DNA of 64,000 bases from Hyphomicrobium sp. (GCA_022843145.1 JALHOF010000004.1:1-64000), one strand, 5' to 3'. Numbered from the stretch's first letter, positions 6,820 to 16,693 are shown. The notes: generated by a model not told the origin, from the sequence alone. Program-made: numbers and translations.

Positions 6820-8718
6820 TTACTGCATGAGAAGTGAAGCGACATCGATGTCTGGCGCCTCGTCCTCCCCCACGTCGGAGTCCTCTCGCGCCTGTCGACG
6901 CAGGTCTTCGAGCGTGAAGTCCATCCGGTCACCGATCGTACGGACCAGCTGATTGCGCAGCCGCTGCTGCGCCTCGTACCAGGAGGCCTTTGTCTTGTCC
7001 TCGCGGCAGGACGCGAGCTCCTGCGGTTCGGTTGCTCCCCATCGACGCTCCGGACAGTGGTGGGGATCGAACGACATGAGAAACAGCCGGCGCTTGATCT
7101 CGGCGAAGCCGAGTTCGACCGTCGCACCGTCCGACTTCGTATAACTGATCCGGCAAGCCTCCGCCTCCGCGCCGTAGGTCCGCAGGAGATCTGCCCGCAT
7201 ATCGGTGCCGTCGTAGCGGATGAACCTGCTTCCGGACGGACCGAGCGTCTTGAAGCGCGCGATGTCCTCGCGGACCGCGCGGAACATGCTCTTCAGTTGT
7301 GCATCCCGCGACGGCGTCGAATATGTTTCCCAATCGCCTTCCGTCACATAGATGTTTCGCGGCAGGCGTGGCGGCTGTGGTCGCTTGTGGATGCCCGCCC
7401 GCACCGCGACATCGACGGCAGCCACCCTCTGTTCGAGCTCGCGGCAAATGTTGCGGATGCGCTGGCGCGTCTCCTCGAGGGGGTCGAACTTGTAGCCGGC
7501 CGGTGCAAGGCGAAGCCGGATAAAGGCATGATAGTCGACCTCGTCGTCGCCGATCAGGAAGCGGGCAGACTGCCAGTTCGCGCTGCGACCAGAAGCGGTC
7601 CCAAGATACTGCTCGTCCGACCAGTCGGACAGATGAACGTCCTTGGTCAGCACCAACCGCCCTCCCGAAAGGGCACCTTTGGGCCCTCTGTTGGCACCGA
7701 TAAGCGTCTGCGGCCGCCAGCGCTTGAAGCCCGCACCGCTGTCGGGCCCTGCCCGCTCGATCTCGCTGTCATAGACGCCGCGCGTCAGTGAGTTGTCGGG
7801 ATGCGCGTCAATAAAATGCACGCGGCCATGCTCATCGACTTTGTAGACGACGGCGATATGCCCGAGCGGGTCGAAGATGACGGTCCCCGCTCGGATACTC
7901 TCGCGTGTGATGGCGACCGGATAGTGGTCGGGAAGCATCCGTCCCTGGTATCTCGCAGGGTGGCGGAAATGCGCGGTCGACACCCGGGCCACTTCCGGCA
8001 TGGCGAGCCGCGGATCGGGACCAGGCGGCACGATGTGGTAGCGGCCGACGATCTGGAAGGCCGGGGACGCGTCTTTCTGGATCGGGGTGCCAGGATGGAG
8101 GCCGACCGCCGTCGAGAACGAGAACGGAAGCCCATTGTGCCAAGCAAAATAGGCTCGGAGGTAGAACGGGAGGTCCGCGCAGTCGGCGAAAAACGGCATG
8201 CCAGGGGGATTGGTGCCGCTAAAGCGCGGGTTGGCTTTCGGTGAGGTCAGGCATTCATGTGTGGTCTTGCAGTCGCTCTCGCCAATGTGCCGGATAAACT
8301 CGCTGAACCGGTCCTCGTCCTCGCCGGTCCACGCCGCACGGGTGATCTTCCACTGCCAGCGACCCGATACCGTAGGAGCGAAATGATCGCCGATAAGTGC
8401 TGCAGGACGTTTGTCTGCCTCCTCGGCCGCGGTCGTCTTAGTGCGTTTCGATGCCGCGAAGTCGCTTTGCTCATCGGGAGCCGTCACCGGCTTCCACTGC
8501 CAGTTCTTCTCCGACTGGGCAGTCGCTCCAGGGCCGCGGGCTGTCGAGCGTTGCCGTTTGGATTGGGACGACGATGGAGCAGGCTCGGTCGATGGCTGCC
8601 AGAATGGCGTGTCCGCCCGTGCAGCAGTGGAGCAAACAATCGCAGCGGCAAGCTGAAGCGCCGCCAGCAGCGCAACTGTAGCGGGCAACGGCGATCGTTG
8701 TAACGCAGCACACGTCAT
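6820..8718 (-). CDS. Exported NlpC/P60-like protein of unknown role
   Basis: The product has a signal peptide (LPATVALLAALQLAAAIVCS) ending near ARA-DT, a low-complexity Ser/Pro/Gln-rich linker, then a central domain. That domain has DCADLPFYLRAYFAWHNGLP followed about 150 residues later by GHIAVVYKVDEHGRVHFIDA. A nucleophilic Cys after Asp and a downstream Gly-His in a beta strand are the layout of NlpC/P60 cysteine peptidases. The C-terminal third is helical and unrecognised. I use ATG at 8718, giving 632 residues; a GTG at 8769 with GAGGCG upstream is an alternative that puts 17 residues before the signal sequence. A cell-wall amidase or peptidase role is inference only. Confidence 0.7.
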   Translation of the reverse strand: MTCAALQRSPLPATVALLAALQLAAAIVCSTAARADTPFWQPSTEPAPSSSQSKRQRSTARGPGATAQSEKNWQWKPVTAPDEQSDFAASKRTKTTAAEEADKRPAALIGDHFAPTVSGRWQWKITRAAWTGEDEDRFSEFIRHIGESDCKTTHECLTSPKANPRFSGTNPPGMPFFADCADLPFYLRAYFAWHNGLPFSFSTAVGLHPGTPIQKDASPAFQIVGRYHIVPPGPDPRLAMPEVARVSTAHFRHPARYQGRMLPDHYPVAITRESIRAGTVIFDPLGHIAVVYKVDEHGRVHFIDAHPDNSLTRGVYDSEIERAGPDSGAGFKRWRPQTLIGANRGPKGALSGGRLVLTKDVHLSDWSDEQYLGTASGRSANWQSARFLIGDDEVDYHAFIRLRLAPAGYKFDPLEETRQRIRNICRELEQRVAAVDVAVRAGIHKRPQPPRLPRNIYVTEGDWETYSTPSRDAQLKSMFRAVREDIARFKTLGPSGSRFIRYDGTDMRADLLRTYGAEAEACRISYTKSDGATVELGFAEIKRRLFLMSFDPHHCPERRWGATEPQELASCREDKTKASWYEAQQRLRNQLVRTIGDRMDFTLEDLRRQAREDSDVGEDEAPDIDVASLLMQ

Positions 8719-8994
8719 GGATCGCACGCACGCCTCTTTCACAAGGAACTCTTGTCGGCACAGTTCCACCGCTTGCGCCTCAATTCAAGCGCAGGTGTGC
8801 TCCAACTGAACAGTTGATGCACTTCGATCACACTGTCTTAACGGCGTCACCCAAGTGTTGTTTTCAGTGGCGTTGGTCGTTGGCCTTCAAGTCGCGCTTC
8901 TATACGGTGTTCTCCGTCGCTGGTCTCACGACGAGCAGGCGAACCGGTCGAGACGGCGGCGAGACGATGTGAGTGGCGTTCGGGGGCATGAAGC

Positions 8995-10317
8995 ATGGCT
9001 TCGTATGACGAGCGGGCGATCTTCGAGACGTGCGAGTCAGCTATCCGAAGCTACTGCCGCAACTTCCCCGCCGTGTTCACCAGCGCCAAGGGCGCTAGCC
9101 TTACCGACACCTCGGGCCGCCGCTACATCGATTTCCTCTCCGGGGCCGGAACGCTCAACTACGGCCACAACCATCCGGCAATCAAACAGCGTGTGCTCGA
9201 CTATCTCGCGTCCGACGGCATCGTCCACTCCCTCGATCTGCACACGACCGCCAAGCAGCGGTTCATCGAGGAGCTGATCAGCACGATCCTGCGCCCACGC
9301 GGCCTTGACTACCGCATTGCGTTCTCGGGTCCGACCGGAGCCAACTCGGTAGAACTCGCGCTGAAATTCGCCCGCTGCGCCACCAGGCGCCATAATGTCG
9401 TGGCCTTCACGAATGCCTATCACGGCATGAGCCAGGGTGCGCTCGCCGTGTCGGGGACACGAAGCAAGCGCGAAGGCGCTGGAATGCCGCTCGCCGGCGT
9501 CACGAGGCTGCCCTACGACGGTTACCTCGGCGATGCCGATACCGCAGATCTCCTCGAGAAGATGCTCGACGATCACGGCAGCGGGCTCGACCTGCCCGCC
9601 GCGATCATCCTCGAGACTGTACAAGGCGAGGGCGGTCTCAACACGGCCAGCGGCCCCTGGCTGAGGCGGGTCCGCCAGATCGCCTCGCGCCACGACATCG
9701 TCCTCATCGTCGACGATATCCAGGCCGGCTGCGGTCGCACGGGCACGTTCTTCAGCTTTGAGACGATGGGGTTCACGCCCGACATCATCTGCCTTTCGAA
9801 GGCGCTCGGCGGCATGGGTATGCCGCTGTCCGTCGTCCTGCTGAGGCCTGACCTCGACGTGCTGGCCCCTGGGCAGCACAACGGCACGTTCCGCGGCAAT
9901 AACCTTGCGTTTGTCGCCGGGACAGCCGCACTCGAGATGTGGCGCAAGACGTCGTTCGAGGCCAGCATCCAGGATGTTGCCGCGCGCGTTCGCGGCAAGC
10001 TCGCCGACATCGTGGAACTGCATCCGGGGCATGGCGCGCATGTTCGCGGCCGGGGCCTCCTGAGCGGGATCGGCTGGACCAACGCCGCCATAGCGGGACG
10101 CGTCTCCAAGGAAGCGTACGCCCGCGGCCTCATCGTCGAGACGTCGGGCGCCGAGGGGCAGGTGCTCAAACTGATGCCGCCCTTGACGATCTCCCCGCAG
10201 GAACTCGAGGCCGGCCTCGCTATCGTGGAGGAAGTCGTCGCCGCGGTGGTGGTCGCCGACGTGCCGCACAACCGTCACGCCGTCCTGGAGGACGCCACTG
10301 CGAATGCTTCGATGTGA
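8995..10317 (+). CDS. Diaminobutyrate-2-oxoglutarate aminotransferase (EctB family, class III PLP)
   Basis: This 440-residue fold-type I aminotransferase follows the EctB pattern closely: GRRYIDFLSGAGTLNYGHNHP, FSGPTGANSVELALK, LPYDGYLGD, ETVQGEGG, VDDIQAGCGRTGTFFSFE, the PLP lysine in CLSKALGG, and NGTFRGNN. EctB enzymes convert L-aspartate semialdehyde plus glutamate to L-2,4-diaminobutyrate. No ectA or ectC is adjacent. Instead the last codons overlap the start of a poly-amino-acid synthetase, so the gene most likely supplies diaminobutyrate as its monomer. The start ATG follows a GGGGG element. The C-terminal tail (about residues 420-440) is not conserved in EctB. Confidence 0.9.
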   Translation: MASYDERAIFETCESAIRSYCRNFPAVFTSAKGASLTDTSGRRYIDFLSGAGTLNYGHNHPAIKQRVLDYLASDGIVHSLDLHTTAKQRFIEELISTILRPRGLDYRIAFSGPTGANSVELALKFARCATRRHNVVAFTNAYHGMSQGALAVSGTRSKREGAGMPLAGVTRLPYDGYLGDADTADLLEKMLDDHGSGLDLPAAIILETVQGEGGLNTASGPWLRRVRQIASRHDIVLIVDDIQAGCGRTGTFFSFETMGFTPDIICLSKALGGMGMPLSVVLLRPDLDVLAPGQHNGTFRGNNLAFVAGTAALEMWRKTSFEASIQDVAARVRGKLADIVELHPGHGAHVRGRGLLSGIGWTNAAIAGRVSKEAYARGLIVETSGAEGQVLKLMPPLTISPQELEAGLAIVEEVVAAVVVADVPHNRHAVLEDATANASM

Positions 10318-13300
10318 CGGGGCGGACCATGCCATCCGGTGGCGGGCCGGGGAGAGGCTCAATCATCTCTTCGAGGAGACGTGCGACCGACTTGCTGCAG
10401 CCGGCCGGCACGATCACGTTGCCATTTTCACGACGGCTGAGGTCATCACCTTCGCAGAACTCGACCAGCGGGCCAATCGGCTGGCGCACCGTCTCATCGC
10501 GGACGGCGTCGGGCCAGGGCGCTGCGTGGCGCTTCTTCTGGATAAATCAATCAATTCATATGCCGTTCTGCTTGCCATCCTGAAGACCGGCGCGACGTTC
10601 GTGCCGCTCGATGCGAGTTTTCCGCCGGACAGGATCGCCTACATCGCCGCGGATGCCGGGGCGACACATGTCCTGACTGTTGCCGAACACCATAGCCGCT
10701 GCGATGCCGTCGACCGGCCGCGCATCGTCGTGGAGACGGCCGTGGCCGAGGCTCGGGACCTCTCGCCGCTCCGGCTGGACGAGACCTCGCTCGGTGCCAC
10801 GCCGGATGGCGTGTCGTACATCGTCTACACGTCTGGCTCGACGGGGCGGCCGAAGGGCGTCGCGATCGCCCACTCGAGCATCTGCAATTTCGTGCGCGTG
10901 GCAGGTGAGGTCTACGGGATATTCGAGAGTGACCGGATCTACCAGGGGATGACGTTGGCCTTCGATTTCTCGATCGAGGAGCTATGGGTTCCGCTCATTG
11001 CTGGAGCGGCGATCGTGCCCGGACGGTCGGAGGCGACACTCGTCGGACGCGAACTCGCCACTTACCTCGCCGAGCGGCGCGTGACCGGGATTTGCTGTGT
11101 GCCAACGCTGCTGGCGACCATCAACGATGATCTGCCGGAATTGCGCTTCCTGCTCGTATCTGGCGAAGCCTGTCCGCAGGACCTCGTCGCGCGCTGGCAT
11201 CGGCCGTGGCGGCGCATGCTCAACGCCTACGGACCGACCGAGGCCACGGTCACGGCAAGCTGGACCGTACTCGAGCCCGGCAAGGCGGTCACGATCGGCC
11301 AACCGCTGCCAACGTACGCCATGGTGATTCTCGGCGAGGACGTACGCTCCCTTGCCCTGCCCGGCGCGGTGGGCGAGATCGGTATCTCCGGTCCCGGGCT
11401 CGCGCTCGGGTACGTCAACCGGCCCGACCTCACGGGTCAGAGTTTCATCGAGGACTTCGCCGGGCTGCCGGACAACCCATCGAGACGCATTTACCGCACC
11501 GGTGATCTCGGCCGGATCAATGCAGACAGGGAGGTCGAGTATCTCGGCCGCATCGATACACAGGTGAAGGTGCGCGGTTACCGGATCGAGCTCACCGAGA
11601 TCGAATCCGCGCTGCTCGAGCACCCCGCAGTCGCCCAAGCCGTCGTGGCGATGGTGGGCGGTGACGGTGGTCTAAAGGAGCTCGCGGCCTATGTCACCGC
11701 GCGCGACAACGTAAGCGCGATCGATGTCGGAGAGGTGGCGCGGCACCTGAAGTCGCGCCTGCCGGGGTTCATGGTTCCGGCATACATCGTGGAACTCGAC
11801 GAGATCCCGATGCTTCCAAGCAACAAGGCGGACCGCAAGCGCCTGCCGGCGCCGACGGGACCGAGGGTCAACAGCAGCTCGGCCGAGCACGTCGCGCCCC
11901 GCACGCCATTGGAGACGGCAATGGCCCAGGTGCTCGCCGAGGTGCTGGGTCTCGAAGCCGTATCGGTCGCCGATCACGTGTTCGATGATCTCGGTGGAGA
12001 CTCGCTCCGCATGACGGAGTTCGTGTTCGCCCTCGACGAGCGGCTTCCCGGCGCTGGCGTCTCCATTCGCGACGTCTATCTCCACCCGACCGTCGAGCAG
12101 CTCGCCCGCGAGGTCGAGGCGCGTGGCGTCTCGCGCCCGCCTGAGCCGATCGTGGCCGCCAAGCGCGCGGCGGTTGTGCCATCCCGCTTCCAGCATGTGC
12201 TTTGCGGCGCGCTGCAGTTCCTGCACTACACCGTCCTCGCCACGTTCTGGATCGTGGTCGGCGTCGAGGTCGTTCGATGGGAGGCGGCCGCCGTCACGAT
12301 TGTGGATGGCTACTTTCGCCTCGTGGCGGCCACCACCCTGCTTCTTGCGCTCTCGGTCCTGGTGCCGGTGGTAGCCAAGTGGGCCCTGGTTGGACGATTT
12401 CGAGAGGAGCGCATACCGCTTTGGTCGCTCCGCTATGTCCGCTTTTGGATCGTTCGGCAATTGATTCAGACGTGTCCGCTGGTGATGTTCCGCGGCCAGC
12501 CCATCTACAATTTCTACCTTCGTCTGTTGGGTGCCAGGATCGGCGGCGGCGCGTCGATCAACACGCGCTTCCCGCCTGCCTGTCCCGACCTGTTCGAAGT
12601 CGGAGCGGGCGCTGTGCTCGCCAAGGACTGTCTCGTCCAGACCTACCGGGCCGAACGGGGTGAGATCGTGACCGGACGGGTGAATGTTGGCTCCCATGCC
12701 TACGTCGGCGAGGGCTCCGTTCTGGATATCGGTGCTTCGATCGGCGAGCGCGGGCAACTCGCCCATGCTTCGTCTCTGCAGGAAGGCCAGACGATCCCGG
12801 ACGGCGGCCGTGCGTGGGGCTCTCCAGCGGTACCGACCGAGGAGAACTTCGCCCCGCTCGATGAGTGGGCGGCGGGTGGCTGGCGACCGGCGGTGTATAC
12901 CGCATCGGTGTTCGCCGTACTTGTGCTCGCGGTCGTTCCCCTCGTCGAGGTGCTGGCCATCGCGCTAAGCTACGCCTTCGATCCGCGTCTGCCCGACTTC
13001 GCCGCCATGTCGTCGTGGCAAGCCTTAGCCGGCGTCGCCGGCCTTTCCTTCGTCGTCTACGTGACCGGCCTCGTGCTTGGCCTCATCGTCGTCGGGCCGA
13101 TACCCCGGGGTCTTGTGTTGATGTTGCGCTCTGACACCGTCTACCCGCTCTACGGGTTCCACTATGCAGTGGCCTGCCTCGTCTCCTGGCTTAGCAATTC
13201 CTACGCTTACAACGTCATCTTCGGCGACAGCTCGTTCATCATCCACTATCTGCGCTTCATAGGATTCGATCTCGGCGTCGTTCGCCAGTCCGGCTCGAAC

Positions 13301-14314
13301 TTCGGCAGCCACCAGCGCCACGATATCCCGACGCTTTGCCGCGTCGGCAGCGGGACTATGGTTTCCGACGGGCTGTCGATGATCAACATCCGACAGTCGA
13401 GCACCGCCTTCGTGTTGGCGAAGGCCGCGATCGGCGATGGTTCCTTTCTCGGCAACCACGTCATCTTTCTCGCTGATGCGCGGCTCGGTGAAAACAATCT
13501 GATTGCGACGAAGGCCATGGTGCCTACGTCGGGACCGATGTTGTCGGACCGGGGCATCCTCGGCTCGCCACCGTTCGAGATCCCGCGACGGGTCGTTGCT
13601 GCGCAGGCCTTCGACCCGCTGGCGCCAACGCCCGAGCGTGCCCGGCGGCTCGGAGCCAAGAACCAGCACAACGCCGTCACGCTCGTGCTCTACCAGTTGC
13701 TGATGTGGGGCGCAGCGCTCGTCGCCATCGGCTCGACCTTCGCGTTCTATGGGGCCTATGTCGAATTCGGCGCCTTGGGCATCTGGGTGATGTCCGCGAT
13801 CACCGCGGTGCTTCTGCCCGCCTTTTTCGTGCTTATGGAGGTCCGAGGCCCGGGCCGCATGAAGCTCGAGCCGAAGGCCTGCACGATCCACGATCACCAC
13901 TTTTTCCGCGTCGAGCGGTATTGGAAAATGGGTGAAACACCGTTGAAGTTCCTGTTCAAGGGTACGCCGTTCCGGCCTTGGATTTACCGGCTCCTCGGCG
14001 TGCGCATGGGGCGCATGGTGTTTGACGACGGCTGCGCAATCACGGAAAAAGAGCTGGTCGAGATCGGCGACCACTGCTGTCTCAACGAGTCCACGTCCTT
14101 GCAGAGCCATTCGCTGGAGGACGGACTGTTCAAGTCTGACCACATCAAGCTCGCCAATCGCTGCACGCTGGGGCCCGGATCTTTCGTGAACTATGGCGTG
14201 CGGATATCATCCGACGCGACTTTGCTTGCGGATTCGTTTCTCATGAAGGGTTCGGTGGTTGGACGCGGTCAGAGCTGGAGCGGCAACCCTGCCCGTGCGG
14301 GTACGCAGCGATAA
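10304..14314 (+). CDS. Pls/PosA-type single-module NRPS: probable poly-diaminobutyrate synthetase
   Basis: Domain order: adenylation (about residues 20-520; YTSGSTGRPKG near 173, FDFSIEELW near 219, NAYGPTE near 306), carrier domain (GGDSLRMTE, Ser near 566), then six membrane helices in pairs (about 634-700, 862-942, 1129-1182). Each pair is followed by a soluble hexapeptide-repeat-like domain (about 745-845, 992-1085, 1229-1332). This A-T-TM2-C-TM2-C-TM2-C plan and 1336-residue length are those of epsilon-poly-L-lysine synthetase and relatives, which make cationic homopolymers without a condensation or thioesterase domain. It overlaps the diaminobutyrate aminotransferase gene by 14 bases; GGAGG lies twelve bases before the ATG. 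From that context I infer polymerisation of 2,4-diaminobutyrate. The monomer is not proven, and lysine or ornithine remain possible. Confidence 0.85.
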   Translation: MLRCDGADHAIRWRAGERLNHLFEETCDRLAAAGRHDHVAIFTTAEVITFAELDQRANRLAHRLIADGVGPGRCVALLLDKSINSYAVLLAILKTGATFVPLDASFPPDRIAYIAADAGATHVLTVAEHHSRCDAVDRPRIVVETAVAEARDLSPLRLDETSLGATPDGVSYIVYTSGSTGRPKGVAIAHSSICNFVRVAGEVYGIFESDRIYQGMTLAFDFSIEELWVPLIAGAAIVPGRSEATLVGRELATYLAERRVTGICCVPTLLATINDDLPELRFLLVSGEACPQDLVARWHRPWRRMLNAYGPTEATVTASWTVLEPGKAVTIGQPLPTYAMVILGEDVRSLALPGAVGEIGISGPGLALGYVNRPDLTGQSFIEDFAGLPDNPSRRIYRTGDLGRINADREVEYLGRIDTQVKVRGYRIELTEIESALLEHPAVAQAVVAMVGGDGGLKELAAYVTARDNVSAIDVGEVARHLKSRLPGFMVPAYIVELDEIPMLPSNKADRKRLPAPTGPRVNSSSAEHVAPRTPLETAMAQVLAEVLGLEAVSVADHVFDDLGGDSLRMTEFVFALDERLPGAGVSIRDVYLHPTVEQLAREVEARGVSRPPEPIVAAKRAAVVPSRFQHVLCGALQFLHYTVLATFWIVVGVEVVRWEAAAVTIVDGYFRLVAATTLLLALSVLVPVVAKWALVGRFREERIPLWSLRYVRFWIVRQLIQTCPLVMFRGQPIYNFYLRLLGARIGGGASINTRFPPACPDLFEVGAGAVLAKDCLVQTYRAERGEIVTGRVNVGSHAYVGEGSVLDIGASIGERGQLAHASSLQEGQTIPDGGRAWGSPAVPTEENFAPLDEWAAGGWRPAVYTASVFAVLVLAVVPLVEVLAIALSYAFDPRLPDFAAMSSWQALAGVAGLSFVVYVTGLVLGLIVVGPIPRGLVLMLRSDTVYPLYGFHYAVACLVSWLSNSYAYNVIFGDSSFIIHYLRFIGFDLGVVRQSGSNFGSHQRHDIPTLCRVGSGTMVSDGLSMINIRQSSTAFVLAKAAIGDGSFLGNHVIFLADARLGENNLIATKAMVPTSGPMLSDRGILGSPPFEIPRRVVAAQAFDPLAPTPERARRLGAKNQHNAVTLVLYQLLMWGAALVAIGSTFAFYGAYVEFGALGIWVMSAITAVLLPAFFVLMEVRGPGRMKLEPKACTIHDHHFFRVERYWKMGETPLKFLFKGTPFRPWIYRLLGVRMGRMVFDDGCAITEKELVEIGDHCCLNESTSLQSHSLEDGLFKSDHIKLANRCTLGPGSFVNYGVRISSDATLLADSFLMKGSVVGRGQSWSGNPARAGTQR

Positions 14315-14519
14315 CCGGTCTGGGTCCCTGCACGCGTTGGGGGGCGGTGTCGATCATCTCCGTTTATCCCTCGGTAGCTGCCAGTCCGGGTGTGGATCGA
14401 GATCGCCGAGGTGATGCGATCAGGCGAGGCTGAGCTCAATGCGGCGGCTACGACGCCGGCACACGACCATTGTCCAGCCACAGTCTGAGCGGCACTCGTA
14501 GTGTGGCAACCGGCGGTGA

Positions 14520-15083
14520 ATGGCTTTGAGATCGAGCGCTCAGCACCCGGCCTTGATCCTCGCCGCCCTTGGCGCGACGTCGGGCACACTTGGAACGTTT
14601 GCACTGGGCGTCGGCTTCGGCGAAGCACCGCACCTCGGGCTCTACATGGTTCTGACAGGGCTGTGGTTTGGGTCCGTTGTCGCATTCGGCGTCTGGCGTT
14701 GGGGAAACCCATCGTGGGTCGCGGCTGCGACCGCGCTGATCGCGACTTGGTTCGGATGGGAGTTTGCCGTCAATCTAGCCATGCAATTGTCGGAGAATTG
14801 GCTGAAGGCAACCGCGCTTTCCGCAACGCTTAGGACCTGCGTTGGCGGGTTTGCCGCCGGTGCCGTCGGCGCCCTGTTGACCTGGGCTGGCGCAGCGGCC
14901 TCGGTGTCGGCACTCCGGCAATTTCCGATGCTCGTAAAATTCCTCGCCACGGGTGCGCTGTTCGGTCTGCTTCTGCAGATGACAAACCAATTCGATAGCC
15001 CTGCCATTCTACTTGTGCCTTGGCAGGTCGCAGTCGCCACTGTTCTGGGTGTAGGTCTTGCTCCGCGACCATCACGGACTTGA
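14520..15083 (+). CDS. Unrecognised multi-helix membrane protein
   Basis: The 187-residue product has about five or six hydrophobic helices (for example LILAALGATSGTLGTFALGV, LYMVLTGLWFGSVVAFGVW, LVPWQVAVATVLGVGLA) joined by very short loops. No family motif is recognised. It lies 205 bases after the synthetase gene on the same strand, so co-transcription is possible but not evident; the ribosome-binding site is weak. A role in export of, or tolerance to, the polymer would be speculation. Confidence 0.55.
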   Translation: MALRSSAQHPALILAALGATSGTLGTFALGVGFGEAPHLGLYMVLTGLWFGSVVAFGVWRWGNPSWVAAATALIATWFGWEFAVNLAMQLSENWLKATALSATLRTCVGGFAAGAVGALLTWAGAAASVSALRQFPMLVKFLATGALFGLLLQMTNQFDSPAILLVPWQVAVATVLGVGLAPRPSRT

Positions 15084-15116
15084 CGACAGGAAGATCGATG
15101 CCGCACAAGCCGAGTC

Positions 15117-15722
15117 ATGAAAGACGACGCCCGTAAATTTGCTCCCGCTGCCACCCGCAACCGCGCCGCCATTCTCGACGTGCTCGGGCCGTGGTTGCCA
15201 TCGCGCGGCCGGCTCCTTGAAATCGCAAGCGGCAGCGGCGAACACACGATGCATTTCGCTGCCGCTCATCCCGCCGTGACGTTTCAGCCGAGCGATCCGG
15301 ACCCGACGAACCGTGCGAGCATCGATGCCTGGGCTTCGCATCTTGGTCTCGCCAACGTCAAACGCGCGCTCGACATCGACGCGACCACGACGTTCGCCCC
15401 AGTGACGGCGGCCGATGTCGTGGTCTCGATCAACATGATCCATATCGCGCCGTGGGACGCGACGGTTGGGCTCGTCCGCAACGCAGCCACGGTTCTGACA
15501 GCCGGCGGTTTCCTCTTGCTCTACGGCCCCTACCGCTGGAACGGCGCACACACCGCGCCGAGCAACGAGGCCTTCGATCAGAGCCTCAAGGCAAGTGATC
15601 CCGCGTGGGGCGTGCGCGATCTGGAAGCTGTCATCGCGCTTGCCGGGGATGCCGGCTTCGGCACGCCTGACGTCGTCGAAATGCCAGCGAACAATCTGTC
15701 GGTGATTTTCAGGCGCGCTTGA
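15117..15722 (+). CDS. DUF938-family SAM-dependent methyltransferase-like protein
   Basis: This 201-residue protein matches the DUF938 pattern: APAATRNRAAILDVL at the start, the SAM-binding LLEIASGSGEHTMHFA, the acidic strand-2 region PSDPDP, SINMIHIAPW, and LLYGPYRWNGAHT. The fold is a class I methyltransferase; the family's substrate is not established. It begins 33 bases after the membrane protein gene, suggesting one transcript. The length is normal for the family and all core motifs are present. Confidence 0.85.
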   Translation: MKDDARKFAPAATRNRAAILDVLGPWLPSRGRLLEIASGSGEHTMHFAAAHPAVTFQPSDPDPTNRASIDAWASHLGLANVKRALDIDATTTFAPVTAADVVVSINMIHIAPWDATVGLVRNAATVLTAGGFLLLYGPYRWNGAHTAPSNEAFDQSLKASDPAWGVRDLEAVIALAGDAGFGTPDVVEMPANNLSVIFRRA

Positions 15723-15765
15723 GCTTGGTGCGCACCTGTGTTCGGCGCAGTGCTCGGCAACCCGC

Positions 15766-16311
15766 CTACTTGGCCTCGTCGAGCAGGTAGTTCTTCATCA
15801 GGTAGTTGAGCGACGCGTGCCAACCTTCGTCCGTGTTGCCGCGGAGATCGACGCTCTTGACGAACGTGAGCTTACCGCTTTCGACATCTCCCCAATAGAT
15901 GTTGAGATTGAGGATCAAGTTCGAGACTTTTTGCAGCTCGCCGTATGTCAACCGCTGGGCGCCGAGACGCCGGGCGAAATCAAGCTCGCAACCGTTGCAC
16001 TCACCGATGTTCGGACCCGTCGCGATTTCGGATCGCATGGCTGCATCGGGACGGACGACGACGAATTTTCCCGCGCCGTCGATGCGTTCGACGAACTGGC
16101 GTTCGGTCTTGCTGATCCGAGCCGTTTCGTCCGGCCGCGTCGGTTCCATGGATGTATTGTTGAAGCGAATGCCGAAGAAGGCGACCTTGATCGGGTCGGC
16201 GGTCGCATGGGGCGTCGTGGCTAGCCCCAGGTCCGAGCCCAAGCCCAAGCTCGAGCCCAGGGCAAGCACTGCAATCGCTGCCCCTGCGTAACGTCGTCTG
16301 AGGAACATCAT
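15766..16311 (-). CDS. Exported DUF2380/DUF3280-like protein
   Basis: A signal peptide (AGAAIAVLALGSSLGLGS...) is followed by a domain starting PIKVAFFGIRFNNTS and including RTERQFVERIDGAGKFVVV-like and LGAQRLTYGELQKVSNLILNLNIYWGDVESG segments. This resembles small exported proteins of unknown function labelled DUF2380 or DUF3280. A Cys pair (GECNGCEL) may form a disulfide or bind metal. The signal region contains a short Gly-Leu/Ser repeat encoded by GC-rich tandem sequence. The start is one of two adjacent ATGs preceded by GAGACGAG. The function is unknown. Confidence 0.7.
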   Translation of the reverse strand: MMFLRRRYAGAAIAVLALGSSLGLGSDLGLATTPHATADPIKVAFFGIRFNNTSMEPTRPDETARISKTERQFVERIDGAGKFVVVRPDAAMRSEIATGPNIGECNGCELDFARRLGAQRLTYGELQKVSNLILNLNIYWGDVESGKLTFVKSVDLRGNTDEGWHASLNYLMKNYLLDEAK

Positions 16312-16693
16312 CTCGTCTCTGATTGACAGGTGGGGTGGCTCGTATCGCGGTGCAATCGGCGAAGCGCGAACGCGTAGAATTGGGTAAGACCGTGGAGAGC
16401 GATAAAGTTGCGGGGGCAGCTCTCACGTTGCGGTGATGCGCCTGCGACCAGCCACAGCCGCAACACGTCACGCGAGCCGCACAGGTCGGACGGTCGCAAA
16501 ACGGTGGTGGTTCATGCAGTGGTCGCGCCGAGCACCACCGTTGGCGCCAGCGTGTGCGGACGCGAACTGGCGACCGCTGGGTTTGCGCCGACCTCGATGA
16601 CCTGAGCACCCCCGGCGCAAGCTTCGACGACGAGGGCATGCAACTTGGCGTGTTCTGGCGAGCGCATCGATCGGCTCACGCACGGCTTCGTCA
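16312..16693. other. Intergenic stretch, no firm gene
   Basis: It should hold the promoter of the exported protein ending at 16311. A minus-strand frame within 16512-16694 (MRSPEHAKLHALVVEACAGG...) has fairly GC-rich third positions and could be a 50-residue gene, but without a clear ribosome-binding site or known family it is not called. Confidence 0.35.

Noticed and set aside
8855-9277. Plus-strand frame beginning with a hydrophobic segment before the aminotransferase
   Set aside because: It overlaps the aminotransferase in another frame, and its Arg/Ser-rich remainder is typical of a shadow frame.
8995-10317. Ectoine biosynthesis locus
   Set aside because: ectA and ectC are absent; the only partner is the polymer synthetase.
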